A stretch of DNA of 64,000 nucleotides, taken from contig NZ_FORH01000003.1 of assembly GCF_900113955.1 (NCBI RefSeq), positions 248,001-312,000 on the forward strand, in the 5' to 3' direction. A model generated the notes under the pieces. That model was given only the letters and a program-made list of their open reading frames with translations. It was not told where the DNA came from and did not search any database. The DNA comes from Celeribacter neptunius (GTDB lineage: Bacteria > Pseudomonadota > Alphaproteobacteria > Rhodobacterales > Rhodobacteraceae). Of this stretch, positions 19,235 to 30,514 are shown piece by piece; within the stretch, counting starts at the first letter, position 1, and each line of letters starts with the position of its first letter. The position numbers were made by a program, and so were the translations under genes.

Positions 19235-19260
19235 TTATTGATTGACGAGTCAATTAATAA
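19235..19260. promoter_or_regulatory. Candidate BetI operator between choX and betI
   Basis: TTATTGATTGAC at 19235-19246 faces GTCAATTAATAA at 19249-19260 across GA, with one mismatch in 12 positions. It lies 27 bp from the choX start and 46 bp from the betI start. Position and size fit a TetR-type operator; BetI is the obvious repressor. Confidence 0.72.
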
Positions 19261-19305
19261 TGACCTATCTCGGAAAAGCAAGCATTTGAAGGAGACCCCG
19301 GCTAA

Positions 19306-19992
19306 ATGGCGGGTAAGTCACGGAAATCAGAAGAAGAGCGGCGCGCGGAGCTGATTGCGGCGACGATTCGCGAGATCGGGGCAACCGGTTCTCTCGACGT
19401 GACCACAAGCCAGATCGCCAAGCGCGCAGGGGTCTCTCCCGCCCTCGCCTTTCACTATTTCCACGACAAGGAGGGCCTGTTCCTGGCGGCCATGCGCGCG
19501 ATCCTGACCGAATATGGCGCCGATGTCCGTGTCGCACTCAAGGGCAAGGCCACCCCCGACGAGCGGCTCCAAGCGATCGTGCACGCCAGTTTCGGCATGG
19601 CCAGCTTCCGGCGCGAGGCGATCTCGGCCTGGGTCAATTTCTACGCGCTCGCCCTGCGTTCGGCCCCGGCGCGCCGCCTGCTCTATCTCTACCAACGCCG
19701 CCTGCATTCCAACCTGGTCAATGCGCTGCGTCCGAAGATCCAGAACCGCGCCCCCGATGTCGCCCGCCGCATCGCCGGCCTGATCGACGGGCTCTATCTG
19801 CGCTACGCGCTCGACGCCAAGGCGCTGCACAGCACAGACGAGGCCGTCGGCGTGATCGACGGCTCCGAAGGCGCCCATCACGTGTTGCACGCCATCGCCG
19901 CCGAATGCAGCGAAGCGCAGGAGAACGACGACATCTCGCTCACCAAACGCGATCCCGATCCCATCACCCCACTCGCGAGCCCGCAAAAATGA
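19306..19992 (+). CDS. betI: BetI, TetR-family choline-responsive repressor
   Basis: A 228-residue TetR-type repressor. The N-terminal helix-turn-helix (about residues 10-60) includes TTSQIAKRAGVSPALAFHYFHDKEGLF (cited by position), and the C-terminal ligand domain resembles BetI, which senses choline and controls betaine synthesis. It is longer than E. coli BetI (about 195) because of a polar tail after residue 205 (ENDDISLTKRDPDPITP...) of no evident function. The ribosome site AAGGAG lies 11 bases before the ATG. Its stop overlaps the betC start (ATGA). Confidence 0.9.
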   Translation: MAGKSRKSEEERRAELIAATIREIGATGSLDVTTSQIAKRAGVSPALAFHYFHDKEGLFLAAMRAILTEYGADVRVALKGKATPDERLQAIVHASFGMASFRREAISAWVNFYALALRSAPARRLLYLYQRRLHSNLVNALRPKIQNRAPDVARRIAGLIDGLYLRYALDAKALHSTDEAVGVIDGSEGAHHVLHAIAAECSEAQENDDISLTKRDPDPITPLASPQK

Positions 19993-21500
19993 CCCAACCC
20001 AATATCCTCATTTTGATGGTGGACCAGTTGAACGGCACCCTGTTTCCGGATGGCCCCGCCGACTGGCTGCATGTGCCGAACCTGCGCAAACTGGCCGCAC
20101 GCTCGGTGCGTTTCGCCAATGCCTATACCGGCTCGCCGCTCTGCGCGCCGGGACGGGCCGCCTTCATGTCCGGGCAATTGCCCTCCGGCACCGGCGTCTA
20201 TGACAATGCCGCCGAGTTCGGTTCCGACATCCCGACTTTCGCGCACCATCTACGCCGGGCGGGCTATCGCACCGCGCTCTCGGGCAAGATGCACTTCGTC
20301 GGCCCCGATCAGCTGCACGGGTTCGAGGAGCGCCTCACCACCGATATCTACCCGGCCGATTTCGGCTGGACCCCGGATTATCGCAAACCGGGCGAGCGCA
20401 TCGACTGGTGGTATCACAACTTGGGCTCGGTCACCCAGGCGGGCACGGCCGAGATCACCAACCAGCTCGAATATGACGACGACGTCGCCTTTCAGGCGCA
20501 GCAATGGATCTATGACGCGGCGCGCAGCGGCAATGCCGATCGCCCCTGGTGCCTGACCGCCAGCTTCACCCATCCGCACGACCCATACGTGGCGCGCAAA
20601 CGTTATTGGGATCTCTACGCGGATTGCGACCATCTCGCGCCCATCGAGCCCGCCCTGGCCTTCGAGGATCACGACCCGCATTCGCAGCGCATCTTCAACG
20701 CCAATGACTGGCGCAATTTCGAGATCACCGAGACCGACATCAACAAGGCCCGCCGGGCCTATTTCGCCAATATCTCCTATCTCGACGACAAGATCGGCCA
20801 GATCCTGCAGGTGCTCGAAGATACACAGCAGGAAGCCATCATCTTCTTCGTCTCCGATCACGGCGACATGCTCGGCGAAAAGGGCCTGTGGTTCAAAATG
20901 AGTTTCTTTGAGGGCTCGGCGCGGGTGCCGCTGATGATCTCTGCCCCGGGTCTGGAACCACGGCTCGAAGAAACGCCCGTGTCCACCATCGATGTCTGCC
21001 CGACGCTCTGCGAGCTGGTCGGCGTCGATATGGAAGAGGTCATGCCCTGGACCGACGGCGAGAGCCTCGTCGGGCTGGCCAAGGGCGGCGAGCGCCTCTC
21101 GCCGGTGCGCATCGAATATGCCGCCGAGGCCTCGGAAGCGCCGCTCGTCTCGCTGCGCCGCGGCAGGTACAAGCTCAACCTCTGTGCCCTCGACCCCGAT
21201 CAGCTTTTCGATCTCGAGGCCGACCCGCAGGAGCAACACAACCTCGCCGATGATCCGGACCACGCCGAGGCCCACAAGGCGCTCCGGGCCGAAGCCGAGG
21301 GCTATTGGGATCTTGAGAAATACGATGCCGATGTCCGCAAAAGCCAGGCCCGCCGTTGGGTTGTCTACGACGCTTTGCGCAAGGGTGGCTATTACCCCTG
21401 GGATTACCAGCCGCTGCGCGATGCCTCCGAACGCTACATGCGCAACCACATGGACCTGAACGTCCTTGAAGACGCCAAGCGCTTCCCTCCCGGTGACTGA
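19989..21500 (+). CDS. betC: Choline-sulfatase
   Basis: A 503-residue cytosolic sulfatase that hydrolyses choline-O-sulfate to choline and sulfate. The formylglycine motif is C52-A-P-G-R56 in SPLCAPGRAAFMSG. Metal-binding Asp/Asn motifs occur at the N-terminus (MVDQLNG) and in FVSDHGDMLGEKGLW. A C-terminal extension with YMRNHMDLN is typical of choline sulfatases. It sits between betI and betB. ATG 19989 is chosen by homology and by coupling with betI. A formylglycine-generating enzyme must be encoded elsewhere. Choline sulfate is a marine and plant osmolyte. Confidence 0.93.
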   Translation: MTQPNILILMVDQLNGTLFPDGPADWLHVPNLRKLAARSVRFANAYTGSPLCAPGRAAFMSGQLPSGTGVYDNAAEFGSDIPTFAHHLRRAGYRTALSGKMHFVGPDQLHGFEERLTTDIYPADFGWTPDYRKPGERIDWWYHNLGSVTQAGTAEITNQLEYDDDVAFQAQQWIYDAARSGNADRPWCLTASFTHPHDPYVARKRYWDLYADCDHLAPIEPALAFEDHDPHSQRIFNANDWRNFEITETDINKARRAYFANISYLDDKIGQILQVLEDTQQEAIIFFVSDHGDMLGEKGLWFKMSFFEGSARVPLMISAPGLEPRLEETPVSTIDVCPTLCELVGVDMEEVMPWTDGESLVGLAKGGERLSPVRIEYAAEASEAPLVSLRRGRYKLNLCALDPDQLFDLEADPQEQHNLADDPDHAEAHKALRAEAEGYWDLEKYDADVRKSQARRWVVYDALRKGGYYPWDYQPLRDASERYMRNHMDLNVLEDAKRFPPGD

Positions 21501-21518
21501 ATTGAACGAGACCAAGAA

Positions 21519-22979
21519 ATGACCCAGACCTTCCAGCCGAAAGCCAGCCATTTCATCAATGGCGCCTATGTCGAGGACACGGCAGGCGATGTGATCGAAG
21601 TGATCTACCCGCATACCGGCGAGGTGATCGCGACGCTGCATTCCGCCACGCCCGCAATCATCGACCGGGCGCTCGCCTCGGCGAAAGCGGCGCAGGTCGA
21701 CTGGGCCAAACTGTCCGGCACCGAACGGGGCCGGGTGTTGCGCAAAGCCGCCGAGATCATGCGGGACCGCAACCACGATCTGTCGGTGATCGAGACCCAT
21801 GACACCGGCAAACCGATGTCGGAGACGCTCGTGGCCGATGCCGCCTCGGGCGCCGATGCGCTCGAGTATTTCGGCGGGCTGGCCGGCACACTCACCGGCG
21901 AGCATATCCCGGTGGCGGGTGGCGATTTCGTCTATACCCGCCGCGAGGCTCTGGGCGTCTGCGTCGGCATCGGCGCCTGGAACTACCCGATCCAGATCGC
22001 CAGCTGGAAAGCCGCGCCGGCTCTGGCCTGTGGCAATGCGATGGTGTTCAAACCCTCGGAAATGACCCCGCTCACCGCGCTGCAACTGGCCGAGATCCTG
22101 ATGGACGCGGGTGCCCCCGCCGGGCTTTTCAACGTCGTGCAGGGCTATGGCAATGTCGGCGCCGCGCTGGTCACGGACAGCCGTGTCGACAAGGTCTCGC
22201 TCACCGGCTCCGTGCCCACGGGCCGCAAGGTCTATGCCGCCGCCGCCGAGGGCATTCGTCACGTGACGATGGAATTGGGCGGCAAATCCCCGATCGTGGT
22301 GTTCGACGATGCCGATCTGGAAAACGCCGTCTCGGCCGCGATCAATGGAAATTTCTACTCGACCGGGCAGATCTGCTCCAACGGCACGCGGGTGTTTGTG
22401 CAGGACGGGCTTTATGATGATTTCGTCGCCCGTGTCGCCGAACGCATGGACGGCGCGGTGATCGGCGATCCGATGGATGAGGCCACAACCATCGGCCCGA
22501 TGGTCTCCGCCCGTCAGCGCGAGATCGTCATGGGCTACATCGAGAAGGGCGTGAGCGAAGGCGCGCGTCTGGTCAAAGGCGGCAAATTGATCGAGGGCGA
22601 CGGCTTCTATCTCGAACCGACGCTGTTTGCCGATGTCGAGGACGAGATGTCCATCGCCCGCAAAGAGATTTTCGGCCCGGTGATGTCGGTGCTCCGCTTC
22701 ACGACCGAGGAAGAGGGGCTCAAACGCGCCAATGCCACGGAATTCGGTCTCGCCGCCGGTGTCTTCACCAAGGACCTGACCCGCGCGCATCGCGTTGCCG
22801 CAGGCTTCGAGGCGGGCACGTGCTACATCAACGCCTATAACCTGACCCCCGTGGAGGCGCCTTTTGGCGGCTCGAAGCTGTCGGGCGTCGGGCGCGAAAA
22901 TTCCAAGGCCGCGATTGACCATTATAGCCAGATCAAAACCGTCTACGTCGGTATGAACGATACCGAAGCACCGTTCTGA
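21519..22979 (+). CDS. betB: Betaine aldehyde dehydrogenase
   Basis: A 486-residue NAD(P)-dependent aldehyde dehydrogenase that oxidises betaine aldehyde to glycine betaine. Signature sequences: AWNYPIQI, the glutamate motif MELGGKSP, the catalytic cysteine in [11 protein letters not shown] and the C-terminal [16 protein letters not shown]. The length is typical of BetB. It lies between betC and betA and completes the second step of choline oxidation. Confidence 0.94.
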   Translation: MTQTFQPKASHFINGAYVEDTAGDVIEVIYPHTGEVIATLHSATPAIIDRALASAKAAQVDWAKLSGTERGRVLRKAAEIMRDRNHDLSVIETHDTGKPMSETLVADAASGADALEYFGGLAGTLTGEHIPVAGGDFVYTRREALGVCVGIGAWNYPIQIASWKAAPALACGNAMVFKPSEMTPLTALQLAEILMDAGAPAGLFNVVQGYGNVGAALVTDSRVDKVSLTGSVPTGRKVYAAAAEGIRHVTMELGGKSPIVVFDDADLENAVSAAINGNFYSTGQICSNGTRVFVQDGLYDDFVARVAERMDGAVIGDPMDEATTIGPMVSARQREIVMGYIEKGVSEGARLVKGGKLIEGDGFYLEPTLFADVEDEMSIARKEIFGPVMSVLRFTTEEEGLKRANATEFGLAAGVFTKDLTRAHRVAAGFEAGTCYINAYNLTPVEAPFGGSKLSGVGRENSKAAIDHYSQIKTVYVGMNDTEAPF

Positions 22980-23000
22980 CGCAGATCGAAGGAAGTTTCC

Positions 23001-24659
23001 ATGCAAGCCGAATATGTCATCGTCGGCGCTGGCTCCGCCGGCTGCGCCATCGCCTATCGCCTCGCCGAGGCCGGCAAGACCGTCATCGTCATCGAACATG
23101 GCGGCACCGACGCGGGCCCGCTGATCCAGATGCCCGGCGCGCTGTCCTATCCGATGAACATGAAGCGCTATGACTGGGGCTATATGAGCGAACCGGAACC
23201 GGGGCTTGGCGGGCGGCGTCTGGTGACCCCGCGCGGCAAGGTCCTGGGCGGCTCCTCTTCGATCAACGGCATGGTCTATGTGCGCGGTCATGCCCGCGAC
23301 TTCGACACATGGGAAGAAATGGGGGCACGCGGCTGGGCCTATGCCGATGTGCTGCCCTATTACAAGCGCATGGAAAGCTGGGACTGCGGCGGTCATGGTG
23401 GTGACCCGGATTGGCGCGGCAAAAACGGCCCGCTACATATCTCGCGCGGCAAACGCGACAACCCGCTGGTCAAGGCCTTTGTCGAGGCCGGGGCGCAGGC
23501 GGGCTATCCCACCACCGACGATTACAATGGCGAACAACAAGAGGGTTTCGGCCCTTATGATGCGACGATCCACAAGGGCGAACGCTGGTCGGCCTACAAG
23601 GCCTATCTGAAACCGGCGCTGGCGACCGGCAATGTCACCCTGATCCGCGGCCTTGCCCGCAAGGTGGTGATCGAAGACGGTCAGGCGAAAGGCGTCGAGA
23701 TCGAACGCAAAGGGCAAATCGAGGTGATTTCCGCCAGTCGCGAAGTCATCCTCTCCGCCTCCTCGATCAACTCGCCGAAACTCCTGATGCTCTCTGGCAT
23801 CGGCGACGCGGCGCATCTCAAAGACCACGGCATCGCGGTCGTGGCAGACCGTCCGGGGGTCGGGCAGAACCTGCAAGACCATCTCGAGCTCTACATCCAA
23901 CAGGCCGCGACCCAGCCGGTGTCGCTGTTCAAATATTGGAACCTTGTCGGCAAGGCCTTCGTCGGCGCGCAATGGCTTTTCACCAAAAAGGGTGTCGGTG
24001 CCTCGAACCAGTTCGAAAGCGCCGCGTTCATCCGCTCGAAACCCGGTATTGAATATCCCGATATCCAATATCACTTCCTGCCCATCGCCGTGCGCTACGA
24101 CGGTCAGGCCGCCGCCGAGGGCCACGGGTTTCAGGCCCATGTCGGACCGATGCGGTCAAAATCCCGCGGCGCGGTGACGCTCAGATCCGCCGATCCCTCC
24201 GAAGCGCCGAAGATCTTCTTCAACTACATGTCGCAAGACAGCGATTGGGAAGATTTCCGCGCCTGCATCCGGCTCACCCGTGAGATTTTCGCCCAGGAGG
24301 CCTTCGCCCCTTATCGCGGCAAGGAAATCCAGCCCGGCGCGGCCATGCAATCGGACGAAGAGCTCGATGGTTTCATCCGCGAGCATGCCGAAAGCGCCTT
24401 TCACCCCTGCGGCACCTGTCGCATGGGGGAGAAAGACGATCCGATGGCCGTGGTCGATCCGGAATGCCGGGTGATCGGCATCGAGGGCTTGCGTGTCGCC
24501 GACAGTTCGATCTTCCCGCAGATCACCAATGGCAACCTCAACGGCCCCTCGATCATGACGGGCGAAAAGGCCGCCGACCATATCCTCGGCAGGGCGCCGC
24601 TGGCACGTGAAAATGCCCAGCCCTGGATCGCGCCGAATTGGCAGACGGCTCAGCGCTGA
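23001..24659 (+). CDS. betA: Choline dehydrogenase
   Basis: A 552-residue FAD-dependent GMC oxidoreductase, membrane associated, oxidising choline to betaine aldehyde. The dinucleotide motif VGAGSAGC is at residues 8-15 and the GMC signatures [20 protein letters not shown] and [15 protein letters not shown]-like (here [15 protein letters not shown]) are present. The C-terminal catalytic region has [13 protein letters not shown] and [25 protein letters not shown] precedes ATG 23001. It ends the bet operon, followed by a perfect terminator. Confidence 0.94.
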   Translation: MQAEYVIVGAGSAGCAIAYRLAEAGKTVIVIEHGGTDAGPLIQMPGALSYPMNMKRYDWGYMSEPEPGLGGRRLVTPRGKVLGGSSSINGMVYVRGHARDFDTWEEMGARGWAYADVLPYYKRMESWDCGGHGGDPDWRGKNGPLHISRGKRDNPLVKAFVEAGAQAGYPTTDDYNGEQQEGFGPYDATIHKGERWSAYKAYLKPALATGNVTLIRGLARKVVIEDGQAKGVEIERKGQIEVISASREVILSASSINSPKLLMLSGIGDAAHLKDHGIAVVADRPGVGQNLQDHLELYIQQAATQPVSLFKYWNLVGKAFVGAQWLFTKKGVGASNQFESAAFIRSKPGIEYPDIQYHFLPIAVRYDGQAAAEGHGFQAHVGPMRSKSRGAVTLRSADPSEAPKIFFNYMSQDSDWEDFRACIRLTREIFAQEAFAPYRGKEIQPGAAMQSDEELDGFIREHAESAFHPCGTCRMGEKDDPMAVVDPECRVIGIEGLRVADSSIFPQITNGNLNGPSIMTGEKAADHILGRAPLARENAQPWIAPNWQTAQR

Positions 24660-24680
24660 ACTCTCCTTCACCCCAAAAGA

Positions 24681-24708
24681 AAACGACCGGGGCATTGCCC
24701 GGTCGTTT
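24681..24708. terminator. Bidirectional terminator between betA and ald
   Basis: AAACGACCGGG at 24681-24691 pairs perfectly with CCCGGTCGTTT at 24698-24708 around a 6-base loop. A TTTCTTTT run follows on the minus strand (for ald), and TTTGG on the plus strand (for betA). Confidence 0.85.
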
Positions 24709-24731
24709 GGCTTTGCAGATATGGGCTCGCC

Positions 24732-25847
24732 TCAGCCCAGCGCCTCTTCCGGCGAGATGGCATCCAGCCCGAGCGCCGCGCCAACGGCCACATTGGTAAT
24801 CTTGCCGTCCCAGACATTCAGACCGGCCCGCAGATGCGCGTCGTCTTTCAGCGCCTGTTTCCAGCCCTTGTCGGCCAATGCCTTGGCAAATGGCAGGGTT
24901 GCGGCATTGAGCGCATAGGTCGAGGTGCGCGCCACCGCGCCGGGCATATTGGCAACGCAATAATGCACGATACCGTCGACCTCATAGGTCGGTTCGGCGT
25001 GCGTGGTGGCATGCGAGGTTTCGAAACAGCCGCCCTGATCGATCGCCACATCGACGAGCACCGCACCCGGCTGCATGGTCGAGAGCATGTCGCGGGTGAC
25101 GAGTTTCGGCGCCGCCGCCCCGGGGACCAGCACCGCACCGATCACCAGATCGGCCTCGGCCACCTCTTTCGCCAGCCCCGCCTGGGTCGCGTAGAGACAG
25201 CGGGCGGAAGACCCGTAGTGCAGTTCGAGCCGTTCGAGCGTCGGCAGGGAGCGGTCAAGAATGGTGACATCGGCCCCCAGCCCCACGGCCATGCGCGCGG
25301 CGTTGAAGCCGACGACACCGCCACCGATCACCACGACCTTTGCCGGCGCCACACCGGGCACACCGCCCAGGAGCACACCGCGCCCGCCATGGGCCTTTTC
25401 CAAAGCGGTGGCACCAGCCTGGATCGAAAGGCGTCCGGCCACCTGACTCATCGGTTTCAGAAGCGGCAAGCCACCGGCCGCATCGGTCACGGTCTCATAG
25501 GCGATACAGGTCGCACCGCTCTTGACCAGATCCTCGGTCTGAGCCGGATCGGGCGCCAGATGCAAATAGGTGAAGAGCAGATGATCCGGACGCAGACGGG
25601 CCCGTTCCTCGGGTTGCGGTTCCTTGACCTTGACGATCATCTCCGCGGCCTCGAACACCGCTTCTGCCGTCGCGAGGATCTCCGCACCTTCTGCTTCATA
25701 GGCGGCATCCTCGGCTCCGATGCCGAGCCCCGCACCGCTCTCGACCACCACGGAATGGCCGGACGCAACCAGCTCCGCAACGCTCTCGGGGGTCAGCCCG
25801 ACACGAAACTCATTGTTCTTAATTTCCTTAGGGATACCGATGCGCAT
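24732..25847 (-). CDS. ald: Alanine dehydrogenase
   Basis: A 371-residue NAD-dependent alanine dehydrogenase converting L-alanine and pyruvate. It begins [20 protein letters not shown], the family N-terminus, and has the Rossmann motif [12 protein letters not shown] and the catalytic lysine/histidine regions ([19 protein letters not shown]). The frame is open further 5', but ATG 25847 has GGAGGAAG in front and gives exactly the usual length of about 371. It is a single-gene unit. An Lrp-type activator is commonly divergent from ald, but none is present here. Confidence 0.95.
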   Translation of the reverse strand: MRIGIPKEIKNNEFRVGLTPESVAELVASGHSVVVESGAGLGIGAEDAAYEAEGAEILATAEAVFEAAEMIVKVKEPQPEERARLRPDHLLFTYLHLAPDPAQTEDLVKSGATCIAYETVTDAAGGLPLLKPMSQVAGRLSIQAGATALEKAHGGRGVLLGGVPGVAPAKVVVIGGGVVGFNAARMAVGLGADVTILDRSLPTLERLELHYGSSARCLYATQAGLAKEVAEADLVIGAVLVPGAAAPKLVTRDMLSTMQPGAVLVDVAIDQGGCFETSHATTHAEPTYEVDGIVHYCVANMPGAVARTSTYALNAATLPFAKALADKGWKQALKDDAHLRAGLNVWDGKITNVAVGAALGLDAISPEEALG

Positions 25848-26337
25848 TTCTTCCTCCGCTTCTGTTGGTACAGGGATGCTAGCCCGGAGGAGACAATAAG
25901 AAATTCGAAAGTCTCTCGGGAAATGCACCCAAACGGGATGATTGCATCGAAAGTGAAAAATATTCGGGAAGATGCTTCGATTACAATTCATTAACGCAAA
26001 GGATGACCGGCTCGGCTTTCGAACATCCGTTCCCGGCGCAGGTTCAGAAGAGACCTCGGCCAGCCCTGAAGGACGGAGCTGCCACTGAGTCGTTTCTCGC
26101 CCGAAATGGCACCGCGCCACGTCACGAAACAGCGCGCGATGCCATTTCGGGCGCACAGATTTTCTGCGACGCAGTTCATTTTTGCCGCATCGCAGAACAC
26201 GACGCCGTGAAATCGCGTCAACTGTCTGTGAAAATTCGTGAATCCATCGATGATGCGTCAATCCGTCGCGGTGAAGGCCGGCGCTAACAGGCGTAGCCCG
26301 GGCCCACAAAACTCGTGGTCGGCGTGCCGGCGACCCA
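25848..26337. promoter_or_regulatory. 490-bp intergenic region between ald and cyoA (divergent promoters)
   Basis: No credible coding sequence was found. The region must hold the ald promoter (minus) and the cyo promoter (plus). A stretch at about 25895-25995 is AT-rich relative to the surroundings. A strong hairpin at 26098-26153 is listed separately. Confidence 0.6.
26098..26153. other. Long imperfect hairpin upstream of cyoA
   Basis: CGCCCGAAATGGCA at 26098-26111 pairs perfectly (14 bp) with TGCCATTTCGGGCG at 26140-26153. After one mismatch, CGCGC at 26113-26117 pairs with GCGCG at 26134-26138. The loop is 16 bases. There is no following T run on either strand, so it is not a standard terminator. 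It lies 184 bp before the cyoA start. Confidence 0.6.
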
Positions 26338-27468
26338 ATGAGCCGCCGGGACAGCCGGACAAATAAAAAGGCACGCACATTGCTTAGACTCAGGCCCCTC
26401 CTGCTGGCTTCCGCCGGCGCTTTTGCGCTGTCCGGGTGTCAGTACCATGTACTTTCGCCGCAGGGATGGGTGGGTGATCAGGAACGCAATCTTCTGATCA
26501 TTTCCACCCTGCTCATGCTCATCGTCATCGTCCCCGTATTGATCATGGCGGTCTATTTTCCGCTGAAATATCGCGCCGATCGGGAAGACATGTCGGATTA
26601 CGATCCGACCTTCGAACATTCCAACAAGATCGAAGTGGTGATCTGGGGCGTTCCGATCCTGATCATCGTCGCGCTCGGGTGGTTCACCTATGACTACACC
26701 CACAAGCTCGACCCCTATCGCCCGCTCGACCATCTCGGCGCCGGCGAACCGATCGAGGTTCAGGCGGTCTCGCTCGACTGGAAATGGCTGTTCATCTACC
26801 CCGAATTCGGCGTCGCCTCGGTCAACGAACTGGCGATTCCGGAAGGCCGTCCGGTGAATTTCTCGCTGACCTCCTCGACGGTGATGAACACGCTGTCGAT
26901 CCCGGCACTGGGCGGCATGGTCTATTCGATGGCCGGCATGGAGACCAAACTGCACCTGATCGCGGATACGACCGGCACTTTCCCGGGGCGCTCGGCGCAT
27001 TACTCGGGTCCGGGGTTCTCCAAGATGACCTTCGACACGCTGTCGATGACCGACGAGGATTTCAACGCCTGGGTCGCCAAGGTGAAAGAGACCGGCGGGG
27101 AGCTGACCCGCGCGAGCTATCTTGAGTTGGAAAAACCCACCATCGACGAGCCCGTGCACAGCTATGCCTCGGTGGAAGACGGGCTCTTTGGTCGCATCGT
27201 CGAGATGTGCGTCGAAGACGGCAAGGTCTGCATGGGTCACATGATGATGCAGGACGAATTGGGCGGCGGCGGTCTCGCCGGCATTCCGAATGCCGCGGCC
27301 TATAGCTATGACCGTGCCCGCACCATCGACGGCTTCGGCAATCTCATCGACCTTCCCGAACCCGAAGTGAATGCTTTCCACGAAGCCTTCCTGAACGACC
27401 CGGATGCGATCTGCGGCCCGGATTTCGCGCGCACGTCCGCCCGCACGGAGGAAAAGAACAATGGCTAA
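26338..27468 (+). CDS. cyoA: Ubiquinol oxidase subunit II
   Basis: A 376-residue subunit II of a cytochrome bo3-type ubiquinol oxidase. It is a predicted lipoprotein, with lipobox LSGC and C34 after a hydrophobic signal. Two transmembrane helices (about 48-70 and 93-113) precede a periplasmic cupredoxin-like domain. The copper-A ligand set of cytochrome c oxidases is absent at the position where [13 protein letters not shown] (here [12 protein letters not shown]) occurs, as expected for a quinol oxidase. First gene of cyoABCD; it overlaps cyoB by 8 bp. It is longer than E. coli CyoA (315), with a C-terminal extension of about 60 residues. Confidence 0.93.
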   Translation: MSRRDSRTNKKARTLLRLRPLLLASAGAFALSGCQYHVLSPQGWVGDQERNLLIISTLLMLIVIVPVLIMAVYFPLKYRADREDMSDYDPTFEHSNKIEVVIWGVPILIIVALGWFTYDYTHKLDPYRPLDHLGAGEPIEVQAVSLDWKWLFIYPEFGVASVNELAIPEGRPVNFSLTSSTVMNTLSIPALGGMVYSMAGMETKLHLIADTTGTFPGRSAHYSGPGFSKMTFDTLSMTDEDFNAWVAKVKETGGELTRASYLELEKPTIDEPVHSYASVEDGLFGRIVEMCVEDGKVCMGHMMMQDELGGGGLAGIPNAAAYSYDRARTIDGFGNLIDLPEPEVNAFHEAFLNDPDAICGPDFARTSARTEEKNNG

Positions 27469-29449
27469 CGCACAACCTGCCGAGACCTTCTCGCCGATCT
27501 TCGGGCGGCTGACGCTCGACTGGATCCCCTATCACGAACCCATTCTGATCGCGACCTTTGCCGGCGTGGCCCTGGGCGGGCTCGTGGTCCTCGCCCTGAT
27601 GACCTATTTCAAGCTCTGGGGGCCTTTGTGGCGCGACTGGGTGACCTCGGTCGATCACAAGAAAATCGGCATCATGTATATGGTGCTGGGCTTCATCATG
27701 CTGATCCGCGGTTTCGCCGATGCGCTGATGATGCGCGCACAACAGGCGATGGCCGCCGGTGAGGCCGCGGGCTACCTGCCGCCGCACCATTTCGATCAGG
27801 TCTTCACCGCCCATGGCGTGATCATGATCTTTTTCGTCGCCATGGTCTTTGTCACCGGCATCATGAACTATGTCATGCCGATGCAGATCGGCGCGCGCGA
27901 CGTGGCCTTTCCCTTCCTCAACAATTTCTCCTTCTGGATGACCGTTGCCGGGGCACTGCTGGTAAACATCTCGCTCTTCGTCGGGGAATTCGCCCGCGTC
28001 GGCTGGCTCGCCTTCCCGCCCCTCTCGGGCGCGAGCTATTCGACCGGTCCGGGGATGGATTACTATCTCTGGGCGCTGCAGATCGCCGGCGTCGGCACGA
28101 CGCTTTCGGGCATCAACCTGATCGCCACCGTGCTCAAGATGCGCGCCCCGGGCATGAAGCTGATGGACATGCCGATCTTTGCCTGGACGACCCTGATCAC
28201 CAACGTGCTGATCGTCGTCGCCTTCCCGGTGCTGACCGCCACCCTGGCGCTTTTGACCCTGGATCGTTACTTCGACTTCCACTTCTTCACCAATGACTTT
28301 GGTGGCAACGCGATGATGTACATCAACCTGATCTGGATCTGGGGTCACCCGGAAGTCTACATCCTGATCATCCCCTGCTTTGGTGTCTTCTCGGAAATCG
28401 TCTCGACCTTCTCCGGCAAGCCGATCTTCGGCTACAAGACCATGGTCTGGGCCACCGCCTGTATCATGGTGCTGAGCTTCGTCGTCTGGCTGCACCACTT
28501 CTTCACCATGGGCTCCGGCGCCAGCGTGAACACATTCTTCGGCATCACCACGATGATCATCGCCGTGCCGACGGGCGTGAAAATCTTCAACTGGCTCTTC
28601 ACCATGTACAAGGGCCGCGTGCGGCTCGAAGTGCCGATGTACTGGACCATCGGCTTTCTCGTCACCTTCACCATCGGTGGCATGACGGGCGTGCTGCTGG
28701 CCGTTCCGCCGGTCGACTTCCAGCTCCACAACACGCTGTTCCTGATCGCGCATTTCCATAACGTGATCATCGGCGGCGTGGTCTTCGCCGTCTATGCTGC
28801 GGTGAGCTACTGGTGGCCGAAAGCCTTCGGCTTCCAGCTCAGCGACAAATGGGGCAAGCGCAGCTTCTGGCTCTGGTTCACGGGTTTCTACTTTGCCTTC
28901 ATGCCGCTCTATGCATTGGGCCTGATGGGTGTGACCCGCCGGATGAATTCCTATCCGGACCCCGCCTGGCAGCCCTATTTCATCGTCGCGGCCTTCGGCG
29001 CGGTGCTGATCCTCGGCGGGATCGTTTCGACCTTCGTGAACTTCTATGTCTCGATCCGCGATCGCGAACAGAACCGCGTCGGAGACGACCCCTGGGATGC
29101 ACGTACGCTGGAATGGGCGACGCAATCGCCGCCGGCGCCTTATAACTTCCCCGAAAGCTTCCGCGTCAATGGCCGCGAAGCCTTCTGGCAGATGAAGCAA
29201 CAGGGCTTCAAATGGTCCGGGCATTACACCCCGATCCATATGCCGAAAAGTACCGCCATGGGCGTGCTGATCGCCGCTGCGGCGCTGGTCTTCGGCTTTG
29301 CCATGGTCTGGTACATCTGGTGGCTCGCCATCCTGAGCTTTGCCGGCATGCTGATCCTCGGCATTGCCCATACCTTCAACTACAACCGCGACTATTACAT
29401 CCAGACCGATGTCATTGCCGCGACCGAGAAGAAAGGAGCGACGGCATGA
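27461..29449 (+). CDS. cyoB: Ubiquinol oxidase subunit I
   Basis: A 662-residue heme-copper oxidase subunit I, the proton-pumping catalytic core. H118 and the CuB ligands H296 (WGHPEVYI, with Y300), H345 and H346 (WLHHFFTMG) are present at a constant +12 offset from E. coli CyoB. The ubiquinol-site residues R83, D87 and H110 and the D-channel D147 fall at the same offset, supporting quinol rather than cytochrome c as donor. ATG 27461 lies inside the end of cyoA; the GGAGG before it is clear. Confidence 0.95.
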   Translation: MANAQPAETFSPIFGRLTLDWIPYHEPILIATFAGVALGGLVVLALMTYFKLWGPLWRDWVTSVDHKKIGIMYMVLGFIMLIRGFADALMMRAQQAMAAGEAAGYLPPHHFDQVFTAHGVIMIFFVAMVFVTGIMNYVMPMQIGARDVAFPFLNNFSFWMTVAGALLVNISLFVGEFARVGWLAFPPLSGASYSTGPGMDYYLWALQIAGVGTTLSGINLIATVLKMRAPGMKLMDMPIFAWTTLITNVLIVVAFPVLTATLALLTLDRYFDFHFFTNDFGGNAMMYINLIWIWGHPEVYILIIPCFGVFSEIVSTFSGKPIFGYKTMVWATACIMVLSFVVWLHHFFTMGSGASVNTFFGITTMIIAVPTGVKIFNWLFTMYKGRVRLEVPMYWTIGFLVTFTIGGMTGVLLAVPPVDFQLHNTLFLIAHFHNVIIGGVVFAVYAAVSYWWPKAFGFQLSDKWGKRSFWLWFTGFYFAFMPLYALGLMGVTRRMNSYPDPAWQPYFIVAAFGAVLILGGIVSTFVNFYVSIRDREQNRVGDDPWDARTLEWATQSPPAPYNFPESFRVNGREAFWQMKQQGFKWSGHYTPIHMPKSTAMGVLIAAAALVFGFAMVWYIWWLAILSFAGMLILGIAHTFNYNRDYYIQTDVIAATEKKGATA

Positions 29450-30084
29450 GCCCGCTGGACTCTCCCACCATGACGCCGGAAACGGCCATGACACCGGGTG
29501 TCACCGTGATCACCGATGATCACGGCCACCATGACAGCCCCACGCCCATCGGGTTCTGGATCTACCTGATGAGCGACTGCATCATCTTCGGTGCGCTTTT
29601 CGCGACCTATGCCGTCCTGGGCGGCGGGTTCGCGGGCGGGCCGGGGCCGAAGGACCTGTTCGAGCCTGGGTTCGTCGCCATCGAGACGGCTTTGCTGCTG
29701 TTCTCCTCGATCACCTTCGGCCTCGCCATGCTTCAGGCAGACAAGGGCAAGCTCGGCGGTACCACCCGCTGGCTGATCGCCACCGGCCTGTTCGGCGCCG
29801 GCTTCATCGGCATGGAGCTCTATGAGTTCCGTCACCTGATCCACATTGGCGCAGGGCCGGATCGCTCCGCCTTCCTGTCGTCCTTCTTTGCCCTCGTGGG
29901 CACCCACGGGCTGCACGTCACCGGCGGTCTGATCTGGCTCATCACCCTGGTGGTTCAGATCAACATGCACGGGCTGAACGGGCCGAACATGCGTCGCCTC
30001 GGCACGCTGTCGATGTTCTGGCACTTCCTCGATCTGATCTGGATCGGCGTGTTTTCCTTTGTCTATCTGGTGAGGTTGGTCTGA
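29446..30084 (+). CDS. cyoC: Ubiquinol oxidase subunit III
   Basis: A 212-residue membrane subunit with five hydrophobic helices. Conserved motifs are [20 protein letters not shown] (start of helix 1), the glutamate in [14 protein letters not shown], and [22 protein letters not shown] 29446 follows AAAGGAGC and overlaps the cyoB stop by 4 bp; the open frame further upstream lies inside cyoB and is not used. Its stop overlaps cyoD by one base. Confidence 0.93.
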   Translation: MSPLDSPTMTPETAMTPGVTVITDDHGHHDSPTPIGFWIYLMSDCIIFGALFATYAVLGGGFAGGPGPKDLFEPGFVAIETALLLFSSITFGLAMLQADKGKLGGTTRWLIATGLFGAGFIGMELYEFRHLIHIGAGPDRSAFLSSFFALVGTHGLHVTGGLIWLITLVVQINMHGLNGPNMRRLGTLSMFWHFLDLIWIGVFSFVYLVRLV

Positions 30085-30491
30085 TGTCCGCTGATACGCA
30101 TTCCGCACAGTCCCACGACGCCGGTCATGGCACAGGGCATGGCACCATGGGCCAGTTGATGATCGGTTTCGCGCTGGCCGCGATCCTGACCATCATCCCC
30201 TTCGGCCTCGTCATGGGCGAGGTCGAGATGAACCGGACCGCCCTGGTCGGCATCATCATGGGGCTTGGCGCCATTCAGATCGTGGTGCATCTGGTGTTCT
30301 TCCTGCACCTGAACACCCGTTCCGAAGAGGGCAACACCTTCATGGCCACCATGCTGGCGCTGATCATTCTGGTGATCGTGCTCGCGGGCTCGCTCTGGGT
30401 CATGCACAACATGAACACGAACATGATGCCCCAGCATGAGATGGATCAGCAGATCGAACAGATGAAAAGCCTGCAATCGCAGCAGGGCTGA
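30084..30491 (+). CDS. cyoD: Ubiquinol oxidase subunit IV
   Basis: A 135-residue subunit with three transmembrane helices and the CyoD sequence QIVVHLVFFLHLNTRSEEGN. It starts in the TGATG junction with cyoC. Subunit IV assists CuB site assembly in E. coli. A His/Gly-rich N-terminus (SHDAGHGTGHGT) precedes helix 1. A GC-rich hairpin follows before the SURF1 gene. Confidence 0.92.
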   Translation: MSADTHSAQSHDAGHGTGHGTMGQLMIGFALAAILTIIPFGLVMGEVEMNRTALVGIIMGLGAIQIVVHLVFFLHLNTRSEEGNTFMATMLALIILVIVLAGSLWVMHNMNTNMMPQHEMDQQIEQMKSLQSQQG

Positions 30492-30514
30492 TCACATCTT
30501 TACCGCACCATTCG

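Noticed and set aside
20250-23396. A minus-strand open frame of 1048 codons opposite betC, betB and betA
   Set aside because: It spans three well-identified genes and their junctions and shows no family resemblance; a shadow of codon bias.
25991-26287. Short open frames on both strands in the ald-cyoA gap, considered as an Lrp-type regulator of ald
   Set aside because: Under 100 codons, no helix-turn-helix pattern and they run through the long hairpin.
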